64,000 nucleotides of DNA, taken from the NCBI GenBank assembly GCA_964059195.1, contig CAXKWD010000001.1, positions 156,848,532 to 156,912,531 on the forward strand. The letters are read 5' to 3'. The notes under the pieces are model-generated. The model saw only the letters and a program-made list of their open reading frames with translations. It had not been told where the DNA came from and did not search any database. The stretch is from Ectobius pallidus (lineage: Eukaryota > Arthropoda > Insecta > Blattodea > Ectobiidae). This document shows positions 1 through 11,949 of this stretch, in pieces; the stretch's first letter is position 1, and each line of letters starts with the position of its first letter. Position numbers and translations under genes: made by a program.

Positions 1-207
1 TGACTAACTTTTTAGTGATTAACAAAAATATCATATGTCTTCAAGTAATAGGATACTTACATACCATTACATACATTATATAATAATTATGTAATATTTT
101 TATACAATCTTTTTGCTGCATACTTTGGGTTTCAGTGGTGAAATTAATATTTGACGGGGCCCCGGAAATTTTTTACTGAGGTCCTTTGCTTTCTCTCCAC
201 GGCCCTG
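1..207. mobile_element. hAT-like non-autonomous element, right end (cut by window start)
   Basis: Positions 150-207 are the reverse complement of the left end of the element at 22641-23445: a ctttgctttctctccacggccctg-type stretch matches that element's cagggccgtgaagagaaagc terminus. The end at 207 carries the CAGGGCC terminus seen on other hAT-type elements here. The other end and the partner target duplication lie outside the window, so its length is unknown. Confidence 0.5.
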
Positions 208-1840
208 CAGAGAACTTGTTTTAAACTACTTCTTGGGGTAGGAACAATACATTCCTCCCTCATAGTAAGAAATAGCAAAGAGGAAAATTGTCTCCAAGGA
301 CAATTGTAAATCACATACCTTCATTTGAAAGATATGCTACGCCGACCCTTGAGAAATTTATGACATGGTGTAATGCCGACACTAAAGTCTGTTTGTTGAA
401 AGTTGGCACGGATCAGAAAATTGAGACAGAAGATGTTTGGCAGAAGTCAGTAATTGAACAGAAAGAGATAGAAACATACTATTATGAAAGGTTACTCACT
501 CCACGAATTTGTATAATCAGGACTTAACATAAACACCATTTACAGTAAGAAGCCGCCACGTCTCTTTCCTAAACGACAATATGACTGCTTAAACACATCT
601 GGCGATTATTTAAACCTCGAAATTCTGGTTTTCCCCCATTTTTTCTATACACCCTACTCCAACCAGTGGGATAGTGGAGTGAGTAACTAACTTTTGGCTA
701 CCTGCTGAATAGTGGCAGGGTAGTTTTATGACTTCAGTGCCAACATAACCCACACAGCCCATAGTCCTTTGCGGTCTTTCTAATTACCTTAACTTGGAAA
801 AACTGTTAAAATGTTTTCTCACATTGATACAAGCATAATAATGAATCTTCTTGATTAGTACTTTAAATGAAATTACTTAATAAAAAAGTTAAATACATTG
901 AAATTCTTAACCAATACCTAAATTAATGTTTACATGTAACAGAAAAAGAACAAGTCACTATAAGGAAATAAAAGGCAAAGTAAAAATCCAACACGTTTTA
1001 AATGCATTCGGTACTGTTAATACCTTTTTAAGTTTTACCCAAAAAATATATATTACGTTTCAAATGACAGTGTACTTAATTTTTTGGACATAACTTGTTA
1101 TTGTTAATATTTATATATAAGAAATTTCAGACACCGGTCGACGGATAGTTTTAATGCTTGTATAAAATCAACTGCTCCACCTATTCCCAATTAAACATTT
1201 TTTAAATTCTAAAATATGCATATCAATGGCAATAAAACAGCAAAATTTGATAGGTATAGAACAACAATTTTTTATGAATTTAAAATAGACAAGAGGCAAG
1301 GCAATAGACAGGAGGCAAGGACGTGGGTCCGGACCGCACCCCTCCCCCCACCCAAATATGAGATTTTTAAAGTATTAGTTAAAAAAATATTTTTTGTATT
1401 ACTTAGGAAGAGAAGATGTCAGTAATTTCTGGTTCATCAGTTTAGGACCCCCGGGAAACTGATTTCTAAATATGTACTTGACCGGGACATTAAATGGGCC
1501 TTGCTGTGTGGGTGGCTTAATCCTACTATACTGTAGTCTGAACTCTTCAAATTTTAAAATAAGAACGGGACACAAACCATTTTAATGGTATATCCATTTA
1601 CAGTCATTTTATAAAATTGATCTCTTATATGTAAAGTAACGCCACACAGACCTTGTTTTGTTACGGTTACTCGTTTTTGTTTCATGTTGAAACACTACGT
1701 GACAACAATCAAAAACACAACGAAACGATGGCTGTTTCTACTTTCTACGGAATGAAAACGTGTAACTCGTCTGTGCGACTGCTTGCAAGTTGAAAGGAAG
1801 GTATTTTGCTAATCACTTGCAGGGGTTGCAGCCAGTAGAA
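208..1840. other. intergenic, nothing recognised
   Basis: This is AT-rich sequence with only short open frames (for example 288-527 and 1216-1425) that lack family motifs or credible splice context. No RNA gene or terminal repeat pair was recognised. Confidence 0.5.
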
Positions 1841-1844
1841 ACGC

Positions 1845-2030
1845 AACAGCGAAAATAAATAGACTTTTTCCTATGGATGTTGTAAGTGCGTATACCAAGT
1901 TTCATGAAAATCCAATTAAGCGCATTTGAGTTATCGCGAGTACAGACACATGGACAGACAGACAGACGGACATACATTTTCCCGTCCCCCACACAAATTT
2001 CATAAAGTACCATTCTGTCACTTAATAACT
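1845..2030 (+). repeat. interspersed repeat, copy 1 (partner near 10465)
   Basis: The segment around gcgtataccaagtttcatga and the following (cagacaga)-rich stretch closely matches 10465-10629. Both copies contain a 'catggacgtt/atggatgtt', 'gaaaatcc' and 'tcataaagtacc' order, followed by a short conserved 'tggcactt/tgtcactt' tail. It is non-coding and the family is not identified. Confidence 0.6.
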
Positions 2031-2204
2031 AATGGCTAAAGATGAAATAGCTTTCAGTTGTTTTGTTACTGTTTTCACGGTTCAAGCAACTAAAAGCAAT
2101 TAGCTTTCGTTACTTTCGCAAGCAATAATACACATGTAATCGGTGTAACTGTAAATCACGTAAACGCCATCAATCACAGTAAGATGCGTAAAAGAAAAAT
2201 GCAA

Positions 2205-2385
2205 GACTCTTGCAACAAGACCAAGACCGAGTATGCAAAACCGAGACCAAGACCAAGACCGAGTATGCAAGACCAAGACCAAGACCAAGACCAGGGTTAC
2301 CGATGCGAGACCAAGACCAAGACTGAGTGTGCGAGACCAAGACCAAGACCAAGACCGCCTTAGTCTTGGTCTTGGTCTTGCATTT
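2205..2385. repeat. GACCAA hexamer minisatellite ending in an inverted run
   Basis: Tandem GACCAA hexamers are interrupted by gagtatgc-like spacers from about 2215 to 2357. They are followed directly by the complementary orientation (TTGGTC repeated) to about 2380, so the end can fold into a hairpin. All frames read as simple dipeptide repeats, so the open frames here are artefacts of the repeat. Confidence 0.85.
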
Positions 2386-2828
2386 GCTCATCACTAGGTG
2401 ATTCCCCTTTCATTTCTAAGAAAACTTTAATTTCTTCTCGAAGGAGCCAAAAGGGTTTAAAAACTTTATGACAAGAAAGCCAGCGAACTTCGTAATAGCA
2501 TGTCAAACCCCAAATTCGTTACCCGTATCACTAATAAAAATAGAAAACTGATTCATTCCCCTGGAACGAATAAAATACACGGTTTTCTTTAGTAATTTCA
2601 AAATATGGTCCATTTTTATTGTTTTGAAGTTTGTGTTTCCCGATAAACATTGCCTGCACAGATACTGCACTATAAAGGCCTCCAGTATTTTATATGATAC
2701 TTTTTTTTTTAAATTTCAGCTGTGTTTATGCTCCTTTAAGCTTCGAGGCTATATCGGGAGTTCAGGATCTGTGTCTATACAGTAGGGTAGGCCACGGAAC
2801 TATTGCTTGTCAATTGATGATGAAAGGA

Positions 2829-2995
2829 TGAAATGGTGAGGATGATTCATGGTATGAAAATATCCAATTCGGCATTTGCCTTTACAACTAGGAAAACCAC
2901 GAAAACCCATGTCAAATTGGCCGGCCACGGGATTTGAACCTGGGACCTCCCGAATGCAAGTCCAAGACGTTACCATCTCGGCCACCTTGTCTTCT
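2829..2995 (-). mobile_element. tRNA-derived SINE, family 1
   Basis: Read on the minus strand, it starts with a tRNA-like head: an A-box-like tggccgagatggtaa, then a B box ggttcaaatcc. A body follows that is shared with 61205-61345 (tatccaattc…gcatttgcctttg) and in part with 6720-6815. Shared head plus body in independent copies supports a tRNA-derived SINE. Confidence 0.7.
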
Positions 2996-3629
2996 GTACT
3001 TACAGATAATAAGACTTTAGCAAATTGTATTTTACATTATTTTTTTTGGCACATATTTATAGATTTTAGTAAAAAAATAGGGGGCCGCATTTCGTAACTG
3101 AGAGGGTCACATGTTTGACACACCTGGTCTAGAGGAATATTGGCAATAGAACTGGGTACCTATTAGAGTAGTTGGTGTCAGCATACCAAGCTTCGATTAA
3201 ATCACCCAGGAGGAATCTTCCCATTAGTCAACCAACTAGCGAAATAGTAATTCAAGCAATTCTACAGTTTCCTAGTTTTAACGATAACAAAAATTATAAT
3301 ATGCAAAACTTACTCATTACGTATCGTTAAGAATTACTCATTAAAAACTTACTTCAGTCCTGTAATATCCCTGATCAAAGTTAAGAAGCTTGGCAGCCAT
3401 ATTTCATTACGGTTATGTGTTATAGTAGATCCAGTGATAACGAAGAGAAAATGAATGATGCATAATTCCCTTTGTATAAGCAAATATACATCAGTCGCTA
3501 TGACCTTCACGCATGCACTGTAATCCATCATCCACCACATATGAAGTGACGCTACACAACTTTCTCTCCTGGAAGTGCGAGCTATTTACTTAATCTTCTT
3601 GTTCTTTCCCCGAGTTCTACTTCTTGTAC

Positions 3630-3935
3630 ATTTACGCGGCCCACGCCGCCCAGGTCTTAAAGGACCGCGAGCCATATTTTCTTGACCAGACAAGGACACG
3701 GAGGGCATCCCCAGATGAGTGATCAGCCCAATGCCGGGGCCACCTCCGAGACAACTCGAACACATAGGACAAAACACACCAGTCGTACACACACATACAT
3801 TCATTCAGAACAAGGCGATGATCGATGAAAATGAAAATGACGGCCAGATGATATTCGGGGACCAGGAGGGCACAAGCTTCCTGGAAAAAACTTGTCCCGA
3901 CTAGGAATCGAACCCGGGCTCGCTGCATGAGGAGA
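3630..3935 (-). mobile_element. tRNA-derived SINE, family 2, copy a
   Basis: The minus-strand head carries a B-box-like ggttcgattcc near 3905-3920. The ~300-bp body (for example gatgagtgatcagcccaatg at about 3715) recurs at 17648-18060 in the same orientation and at 19960-20225 inverted. The ORFs across it are not conserved in frame between copies. Confidence 0.7.
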
Positions 3936-4618
3936 ATTATTGATAAGAAAATAAATAACAAAACAATTAAATGAAATTTAAGTGAGTTCTTAATTGATTA
4001 TTTTTATTTACGTGTCACTAAATACAATAAGGCACAGTTGCATCAAGTACATTAAATACAAAACTGTTTAACATTCTAGCATTTTCAAATTATCTTCACG
4101 AAAGACTAAATATAATTCGTGATATCTCGAGGTTGGTCATGAATATGCACACCAGTGCTGCCACTTCATGAATATGAATATTTCTCCTGACCTTCGTACT
4201 GAAACTCCACCGTTTGTACCAAGGCACTACTGCATGACTTGGGTAATTTCAGAAACTAGTTGAAAGCTAACCCAACAAATTACACCGTAATATGGCGTAT
4301 GCGCGTAAACAAACTTAACTAATTGCCCAGTCAATAAGGACCCCAAAAACTTCAAACTTCGGAAATAATTAATAATAAAAATTTAAAAAATATGCATTCT
4401 TTAAAAAGTTCCAAAATAGCCCCTGGAGCTTATCCCCCCAGAACCCCTCAAAGCTTAAAAATGTCACTATTTACTGAAGAGCCAAAATTACTGTTACTAA
4501 TGATCGGATCAAGTTCAAATTATTTGTTTTGTTTGTTATTAAATTGAGTACAATATTGGTTATCTTCATATCTACGTTAAACCTAATAGTATTTTAATAC
4601 ATGTTGTACCGACCCGTT

Positions 4619-4688
4619 ACCATGGTAGCTCAATGGTAGAGCAGCGGCACGGAGAGCCGAAGATCCTGGTTCAAATCCCGGCTATGAC
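4619..4688 (+). tRNA. tRNA-like sequence, probably a pseudogene or SINE head
   Basis: A 70-nt cloverleaf can be drawn. The D arm is gctc/gagc with an A box (tagctcaatggtagagc). The anticodon stem has 4 of 5 pairs around acggaga, and the T arm cctgg/cccgg around ttcaaat has one mismatch. Acceptor pairing is only about 5 of 7 and position 33 of the anticodon loop is C rather than U. If the loop is read literally the anticodon is GGA. The defects argue against a working tRNA. No SINE body was matched downstream. Confidence 0.45.
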
Positions 4689-4689
4689 A

Positions 4690-5900
4690 TTGAATTTTTC
4701 AAACTGACTCAACCTTTCCACCTTAGCCTACACACGGGCAGTGTGAAATAATTATTCCATTTTAATAAATGTTTGGAAAGACTAGATTATTTTTTTTTAC
4801 TTTGAAACTTTTGATTTTTGCACTATATTTTTATATGTCATTTATGTAAAAACCATTCCTAGGAAAGTTATATCCTGCACTTTTTTGAATCTACTGACAT
4901 ACAGTTTGATTTATGTGGGGGTGGGGGGAGCAAAAAGGTTGGATGTGTGACGGAGCCGCCTAGTCATCAAGAGCAATGTGACTTACATGAACAGCTGATC
5001 ACGTGATATCTGAATGCAGTAGATGTAGATTTTTTACTTAAAAATGGCATAGAAGCTAGTAACTCTTATGATTGCGTTATAGAACAATTATTAAGGACTT
5101 ATTTTGGAGCATTGGCTTTTCGTAAAAACTTGAAATAAAAATAAGAAATATAATCGTCGGAAGGACCACTCCGGAAGTGCCAGGTTTGATAGCAGAATGC
5201 CTAATTAGAAAGCGATACTATAGTAGGCGCTTCTGCAGTAAGTCAATAATTATTCCAGGCACAAGTGGTTAACAGTTTGTCCTCTTTGCTGTCTTATTTA
5301 TAATAGTTATACATGACCTTTAAAAAAGATTCCATAATGTGGCTTTCCTTGAAAACAAACAATAAATCACACATTTTTTGTTTTCACTTGCTATGCAAAT
5401 TCGGCAATTAGCAAGTAGATTTGCAACTAATTGCTCAGAAGAATTGATATGCCTAAAACTGACAAGGACTGACCACTGATAAAGGCATATAAATATTTAC
5501 AGTCTTTCGACTGAGACTCGTTCGTTGGTATTAACACAGAATTCGTTCAGAAGAAGATGCAATGACAACAGAAATAAACCTCTATGATGATTGATGACAA
5601 TTCATAGTTTGTGTAAGATAATTTGAAATGACAAGAACAAATTTTACTTGTTATTTGAAGTCGGTGGATTGGGTGGCATTGTTTGTTCCAACTGCTCGCT
5701 CGTTATTAAACGCTGAGGTGTCCGCACTTCTGTTAAAAAAGACCGAACACTTAAGACAAACCACAACAGGATTGTAAGATTCGTAATAGGCTATTTCAGG
5801 CTATCAAAAAAATAACTATTAAAACCTTTTCCATTATTTTGTTTAAGCATCGTTTAATAGAAATTTTATCATCAAGACTCCTTAGCCATAGAAATTATAT
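4690..5900. other. no gene recognised
   Basis: AT-rich sequence without a long open frame, splice-supported exon or matching repeat copy elsewhere in the window. A G-rich run sits near 4915-4930. Confidence 0.4.
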
Positions 5901-5906
5901 TCGTCC

Positions 5907-5990
5907 TGAGTATCGCAGTGAGTACGGCGCTGGTTTGCTCTTGGTCGCGGGTTCAATCGCGGCCCAGGTCGATGGCCCATCCCTGTAGAT
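5907..5990 (+). mobile_element. tRNA-derived SINE fragment
   Basis: The order cgcagtgagtacggcgctgg, then a short spacer, then gcgggttcaatcgcgg resembles an A box followed by a B box and T arm at tRNA spacing. No second copy was found here, so the family is uncertain. Confidence 0.45.
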
Positions 5991-6196
5991 TTACCCCCAT
6001 CGTTTAAATAACCATGAATCCAACCAAACAATCGTAGAAATGATTTTTTTACAGAAATTATAGCATTAAAAATAATTAAATATGGATATGTTCTATGAAT
6101 TATATAAAAAAGGCACTAAGTGTAAAACTCCAATCAATGTATCCCTCTTCCTTAGTTATCAAGGTATTTTAGGCAACAGAAGGTGACACCGTAGGC

Positions 6197-6711
6197 CTGC
6201 ACAGCCGGCTCGTTCATATAAGCGAACTAGGCAGACGCCTAGGGCGGAAATGTCTAGAAACATTAGGGGCGGCAACATTTAGATTTTTAAAAAGCTTACA
6301 TTTCCAACGCGACATTAAAAGGACAGCAAATTATAGTAAATTTGTAAACAGTTTACGTCAACGTATTTATTGGCTTCTTTAAAAACATAAACCTGCCTCC
6401 TGAAAAAAAACTTATATATATGCTGTAGTTTCTTATTTGTTTAATGTAAATATAAAAAGTTGTAACTTTTTATTTAAACGTATGTTTATCTATTTTTATA
6501 CTGCCTAGATATGTTATAACATAAATACAACTTTTTCTAAAATTTTGTAAATTCAAATCAATTTTATTTAACCACTTACCAATACCAGGCTAGAGAACGT
6601 AAAAGTCAATGTTTAATCAAACAGTAACAACTGGAGTGATTCAGGCGACATTTTAGGGGTGCTGAAATTATTTATCGCCTAGGGCGCCAAAAACCTAGAA
6701 CCGGCCCTGAA
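6197..6711. mobile_element. hAT-like non-autonomous element
   Basis: The left side has a ccggctcg…gcctagggcgg block. The right side has the inverted counterpart (cgcctagggcgcc … aaccggccctg), giving imperfect terminal inverted repeats of about 40-50 bp. The right end is a CAGGGCC-type terminus. No clean 8-bp target duplication is visible, so the left end may have been lost. It is AT-rich and non-coding inside. Confidence 0.6.
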
Positions 6712-6719
6712 CCTAAATA

Positions 6720-6815
6720 CATTCCAAAACTACATTCACCCTTGCCGATGGGCAAATAAACTCACACTTAGGTTAGCCAGTGGTCGAATTTGAACCCTTG
6801 ACCTCCCGAATGAAA
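6720..6815 (-). mobile_element. SINE family 1 fragment
   Basis: It contains the degenerate minus-strand head (tttgaacccttgacctcccgaa) that matches 2930-2960 and 1310s of the 61205-61345 copy. The body is poorly preserved. Confidence 0.5.
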
Positions 6816-7350
6816 GTATGTCACATTATTTCTCAATTTATAAGGTTAAAGAAAACATTAGATTCATTGGACGAACTGAAATTGAAATGAATTGGTTTGT
6901 GGAATTGAATGAAGCGAAAGTATAATGAATTGGTCGTTAAATGGAGGAAAAATTGGATACATGGCAGGAAAAAGTAGCACAAGGCTGGTAATGAGAGAAT
7001 CGATATGATGAAAATGATTGTAATTGTCATGTAGCACTCGGCAGGGCGTAGTCTGTGCCTCACGCATGCTGTACCGTATATCGCGACATGTCACCGTGAT
7101 TTCCAGGCCCAAACACTCCCGTTTCCCTTTTTACCCCACTTTTAAACCTGATGACTATCTGGACTTGTCCTACATTTCCTCACACTTCTGTTTCCCGGAA
7201 TATGATGATTCTACAGAGTATTCTAAAATGTTATTAGGTAGATTCGAAGAAAATCTACCTATTGCAATGGATACCATGTCATGATTTTCGAAAAATTCTT
7301 TCATATCTTTACGTTTCATGCTTCCGTAAGTACAAAACCACCGCCCGCTC

Positions 7351-7375
7351 AAAAAAAAAAAAAAAAAAAAAAAAA
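7351..7375. repeat. poly-A run
   Basis: Twenty-five A residues in a row, followed by a short TA-rich stretch (7386-7400). It could be the tail of an old retroelement, but nothing upstream identifies one. Confidence 0.9.
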
Positions 7376-7929
7376 TTGTGATATTTATATATATATATAT
7401 TTATATCTTTACACGATAGCGGCCGTAATTTTGAAGATATTTGAACCAAATTTTATTATGTTATTTCTAGGCCCAATAGTTCGGACAAGTTCGTTAATGA
7501 GCAAAATTGGCCCAAGGGGGTGGTCGGGGGAGGGGGTTGAAATATTAAAACATTTATATCTCGGCCCCTATGAAGTATAGAGGGAAACTTTGTTTGAATA
7601 AATTAGAGTACTCCCTATGGAGTTCACAGTGACACCGACGATTCGGGGGTTTTGGGGATACGAGTGGGGGTGGGGTGGGGGTGGGGGGATGGAAATTCGA
7701 AATTTTTGAAACCACGTCTTGTGGGGTATCATTGAAAAGCTCTTGATGAGTACTCTACAAATCAATAATTAGTTTCTCGATAGCTCTCATTTAAGGCGAG
7801 ATTTGAATGTTTGAAAAAGTGCTCTTTCCTCTTTTTTGCAATTATTATTGCGGGTTTGTCATGCCAAGGCTAAAGAAGAAGAGTGCTATGCAGCGACAGT
7901 AAATTAAACCAAAAGCACTTTGAAATCTA

Positions 7930-8300
7930 CCTCAGCCTGTAGGCTTGCCTAAAGGGATTTTTTTATAAACGATTTCAGTAATAAGAGGCGCGTCCACAAT
8001 TGTTTCCCTGGGGCCGTTTACAGAAACAAAGCACATTTTCAAGGAAATATTTATTGCAACTGACACAACCAGTGTCCAGCTATTTTTCAACATATTTTCC
8101 ACCGGAATTGAAACATTTGTCTTACCGTGGCACCAACTTTTGAACACCTGTGCCGTAGAAGAATGCCGCCTGGGATTTGAACCACCGTGTGACAACCACC
8201 TTTGCCTCTCTGTCATTTCGTGAGGCGTAGGAAAAGATGGAAATCACTGGGAGCGAGGTCCGGGCTTTAGAGTGAATGTTTAAACACCTCTCGGCCTAAC
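7930..8300 (-). pseudogene. mariner-type transposase, C-terminal fragment
   Basis: On the minus strand from about 8270 downwards the translation has PDLAPSDFHLFLRL, the conserved block around the last catalytic Asp of the mariner D,D34D triad. VTRWFKSQAAFFYGTGVQK and a KCFNSGGKYVEK-like block follow, the usual end of the protein. Stops and a frame change interrupt it. The N-terminal two thirds are absent. It lies head to head with a similar plus-strand fragment. Confidence 0.8.
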
Positions 8301-8339
8301 TTCTGCAGGAGATTTGCTAGGAAGTGATTAAACATCCAT

Positions 8340-8640
8340 CCTACAGCTCGGACTTCGCTCCCAGTGATTTTCATCTTTTCCTACACCTAAAGAAATGACA
8401 GGGAATTGCATAGAATGACAGAGAAGCGGAGATGTTTGTCACACAGTGTTTCAAATCCCTGCCTGCAGACTTCTACGACACATGTGTTCAAAAGTTGGTT
8501 CCACAGTATGACAAATGATTCAGTTCCGGTGGCGATGTGTTGAAAAATAGCTGAACACTTGCTGTATCTGTCGGAATATGTATGCCCCGTGTTAAAGAGA
8601 AGGAGGGAGTCGTCATGACTCATGTGACAGGAATAAGTTC
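8340..8640 (+). pseudogene. mariner-type transposase, C-terminal fragment (inverted partner)
   Basis: The plus-strand translation shows SDFAPSDFHLFLHLKK, then VTQCFKSLPADFYDTCVQK and KLVPQYDK, the same blocks as the minus-strand fragment. Stop codons interrupt it. The two fragments form an imperfect inverted pair of about 300-bp arms centred near 8310, so the locus could fold into a long hairpin. Confidence 0.8.
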
Positions 8641-8840
8641 CATCGTTTGACCATTTGAACTAAAGTTACATGAACAATGACTGTACCTTTCAAATACTCC
8701 GGGATGGTGTCGAATGCTTTCGCAGGCTTCCATGACACGTCGATGAAAAGTTTCTTCATCCGGGATGCGACAGTCCACGATTCGACGAGTGCATGCATAT
8801 CTAGAAGCAAGAGAAGGACATTTCGAGCATTTGTTATGAG

Positions 8841-9577
8841 CAGGGCCCGGATTCTGATGACCTAAAATTGTTTGAAAAATGACCTATTAATGACCCTAAA
8901 TTAAAAAAAAATGACCTAAAAACTGATATTTTATTTATAAAAAATTATTATTGTACACACAAAGTTATAGACTAGTTTGTACATAATTGTAAAAGCTATC
9001 AGTAACTGTAATGTTGTGAATGTTCTTTTCTCACGGAAATTATACTGGCACTGAGGAACTGGCGAGTCAAAATTTGGCTTTTCGTTTTGTGGTCTCCCGG
9101 ATTATATTGTTGTTTATTGAGGGTAAACAGTAGTTTGTACTTTCAAATCCAAGGAGGTGGCAGACTCTGGTGCCCAGTCAATCTAACAACAATAGTAATA
9201 TAGGTCTAATACAAAATTTTGGCGTTTCTTTGATTCTCATTTCCGACTGAGACATGACAACACTTAACGCCGAATTTTTCCTTCTTGCATTAAACAAACA
9301 ATACTTCAAAGACAGCACCGCTAGCGACGAAAAAAAAAATACACTCAATGTAAATACATGAAAATGACTAAATAAGGAAGCAAATGATACGAAAATGACA
9401 ACATAATGACCTAAAATTGAAATAAATGCCCTAAAAATATAAAATTGCATAAAATGACAAAAAAAAAAGACTAAGAAAAATGTATTTCTAGAGGGCATGA
9501 TTATGATTTATCTACAAGTTGGCAATGTCTTTGCAGCATCAATAAAAAGATGACATGTCATTAGAATCCGGGCCCTG
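8841..9577 (+). mobile_element. hAT-type MITE, family G, copy 1
   Basis: The ends are cagggcccggattctgatga and its inverted form, tcattagaatccgggccctg. The 737-bp AT-rich interior carries repeated 'atgacctaaa' motifs and no transposase frame. Copies occur at 11950-12497, 14235-14993 and 57622-58350. An 8-bp duplication in copy 2 places the family in the hAT superfamily. Confidence 0.9.
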
Positions 9578-10131
9578 GTAATAACCCAGTAAGAACTAAT
9601 ACTCCAATAACAATGGTTCAGTTCGCAGTCGCCGCTATCGGCACAGAGTGATCGATTTCATTGGAGCGGCAGTTGTTTACAAGAAAATGCGTTTCGCTAA
9701 TTTATTGACTATTCACTTCTAAAGAATTAGAAGAGACCTTTTGAAGTTATAAAACCTGACCAATTTTATTTTTACATATAAAACGCTAATTTTGCAACAA
9801 TTTTCAACCCCCCCCCAGAAAATTCATAAAACGATAATATTTTACCCCCCCCCCAGAAATTTCAATGACGCAGTCTGCGTCTTAACCCCCTCTGTGGGCA
9901 CCCCTGCATTCTCAAATGCCAATATATACTACAGTATATGAAACAGACATGTTCTGTTATAGAGATATGTAGGCGTAGTGAGTATAAGTTGTGCAAATAA
10001 ATATTACACACAGCTGTATGGACCATTACCTTTATGACATACTCTGCCTGATTCTACATAAAAAAAAAGAAAGAAAAAAGGCGCATAAGTTACTATTTCA
10101 TTATGAGTTGAATTACCTTTCCCGAAAGTAC
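9578..10131. other. no gene recognised
   Basis: The stretch holds two poly-C runs (9810-9820, 9845-9856) in similar surroundings (ccccccccagaaa[a/t]ttca), suggesting an old local duplication. Nothing coding was recognised. Confidence 0.5.
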
Positions 10132-10265
10132 TGCCACTAAAATAAAAGAAATGAAATCAGTAAATAAAATCAGATAAACTGATGTAACAAATGCCAGAAT
10201 GGCTTTGTTTAATCAGTGATAATTGCAATTATGAATTGCAGAAAATAAGCTGTTTTTGTAATCAG
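10132..10265 (+). repeat. dispersed repeat, copy of 11092-11190
   Basis: The segment with aactgatgtaacaaatgcca and gctttgtttaatcagtg recurs at 11100-11150 in the same orientation with scattered substitutions. With the flanking tggcactt-like motif it appears to be a tail piece of the repeat at 10465. Confidence 0.6.
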
Positions 10266-10464
10266 TTTCATAGTTAATCTAAACATCGATTCATTAAGCA
10301 GGACTTACGGAAGAACAAAGGTCTAAAGTTTGATAAGTATAACTTCCAATGCCGTATGTGAACACTGTAAAACAATATTTCATGACAACTGATTTGCATT
10401 TGATAAATTCTGTAGAATGTATTAATATAGGCACTAAATTGAACTTTACTTCGGCACCAGTCAA

Positions 10465-10629
10465 CTGATTTTGTCAAAAATCAATAGGCTTCGTCCCATG
10501 GACGTTACAAATGCGTATACCAAGTTTAATGAAAATCCGTTAAAGCGTATTCTAGTTATTGCGCGTACAGGCACACGGACAAACATTTTCCGTCCACCAC
10601 ACAATCTCATAAAGTACCTTACTGGCACT
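10465..10629 (+). repeat. interspersed repeat, copy 2 (partner at 1845-2030)
   Basis: Matches 1845-2030 over most of its length (gcgtataccaagttt, gaaaatcc, tcataaagtacc). It ends at the target site of the MITE at 10630. Confidence 0.6.
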
Positions 10630-11083
10630 CAGGGTTACCAGATCAGAAATGTAGAATAGTGGTGCCAATATTCGAAAATAGTCGTATGCTACTTAAAAGG
10701 TCGTATATTTTATGATTTTTCAGTGTAATGAACTTATTATTATTATTAATCGGTATTATACACCTTACAAATATCATACAATTGTTAATAAATCATCTTA
10801 TTTGTAAATGATTAGGCGTGTTTAATTATCTTCCGATGCGCTAAATTGGATAACATACAATAAAATTAAATAAACAGTGATTGCCATAGCATTATTATTA
10901 GCAAAATGACTTCAACTAAAACCATGAGAAAACAAAGAGCTGGATATATATATCAAAATTTAAAATTCATCAGTAGATTAATTAAAAATAATATAAAACT
11001 CTATGTTAAAAATAGACGTACGACTCATGGTTGCGTCGCACGTCGTACAACTCTATGAAATAGTCGTACGTATGGTAACCCTA
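10630..11083. mobile_element. hAT-type MITE with perfect 8-bp duplication
   Basis: The 454-bp element begins cagggttacca and ends tggtaacccta. The octamer ctggcact is duplicated exactly on both sides (10622-10629 and 11084-11091). The interior is AT-rich and non-coding. It split the dispersed repeat whose two halves lie at 10465-10629 and 11092-11190. Confidence 0.9.
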
Positions 11084-11091
11084 CTGGCACT

Positions 11092-11190
11092 TAATAAAAA
11101 CAGGTCAACTGATATAACAAACTACCAGAATGCTTTTGTTTAATCAGTGGTAATTGAATTCATTATATGCAGAAAATAAATTAGCCTCAT
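11092..11190 (+). repeat. dispersed repeat, right part after MITE insertion
   Basis: Continues the sequence interrupted at 10629 and matches 10132-10265 (aactgatataacaaac…gaatgcttttgtttaatcag). Confidence 0.6.
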
Positions 11191-11566
11191 TAACAATTTG
11201 TAACGACCACGTATTGCAATTGGCAATAGTATTATATCAGCTTAATTTGTACGCTTTTTTGTGTAATTTCACTGTCGAGTTTTTAGGTATTTTGTTCTGC
11301 AAACAATTAATCGTTTATAAATAAATGAAATGGTATAATTATCTAAATACAGGGCAAAATTTATCACCATATAATATTTCAAAATACTGAAATATTTATA
11401 CAATCCGGTAACTATATAACACAAAATTGCAATTAAAGAAAATGTTCTTCTTTCCCGAAAGACATATCTGAGTCTATCATCCAAAGCTGTGATCTATATG
11501 TAATGCCTTGAGCCACAGGTGCTTGAGCTTTCTGTTATTTTTTTTTTTATCCGAACAATATAATTT

Positions 11567-11608
11567 TTTACTTCCTCTGCCCGTACCACAGGTAAACCTA
11601 CTATAGAT
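11567..11608 (+). repeat. repeat R, copy 1, left piece
   Basis: Acttcctctgcccgtaccac and the following bases match the start of repeat R copy 2 at 12696. The piece stops exactly at the left end of element A (11609) and resumes at 13798, so element A landed inside it. Confidence 0.75.
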
Positions 11609-11949
11609 CAGGGGCAAATCCAGAACCTATCGAAAGGTTCAGCCGACACAAAGAAAAGTTCGTAATTACTGGGGATGTACGATATTGAATATAATATATT
11701 TTTAAAAATGGTCCATGGGTCCTCGCCCGGAAAAGTTAAAAAAACGAAATGCAAAATGATGAGTTTTTAGGTCTTCTGGGTGATTCCTCCAAGTTTTTCA
11801 ACAGACCCTCTTTTTGCCCCCAGTTTTAGTTCTGTTGAGAAATTTGTCGGTTTTACATATTAAATCAAATTTAATTTTTTTTACCTTTAATTTAAAGTAA
11901 GTGCTGGTCTGAAATAGTTCATAACAAATCAATTCATAACTGTTATCAT

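Noticed and set aside
288..527. 79-codon open frame with protein-like composition
   Set aside because: No recognisable domain, no splice support and no second copy. Could be an unrecognised transposon piece.
9178..9498. 106-codon minus-strand frame, repeated in part at 57787-58032
   Set aside because: The sharing is due to both lying in family G MITE copies. The frame is not kept in copy 3.
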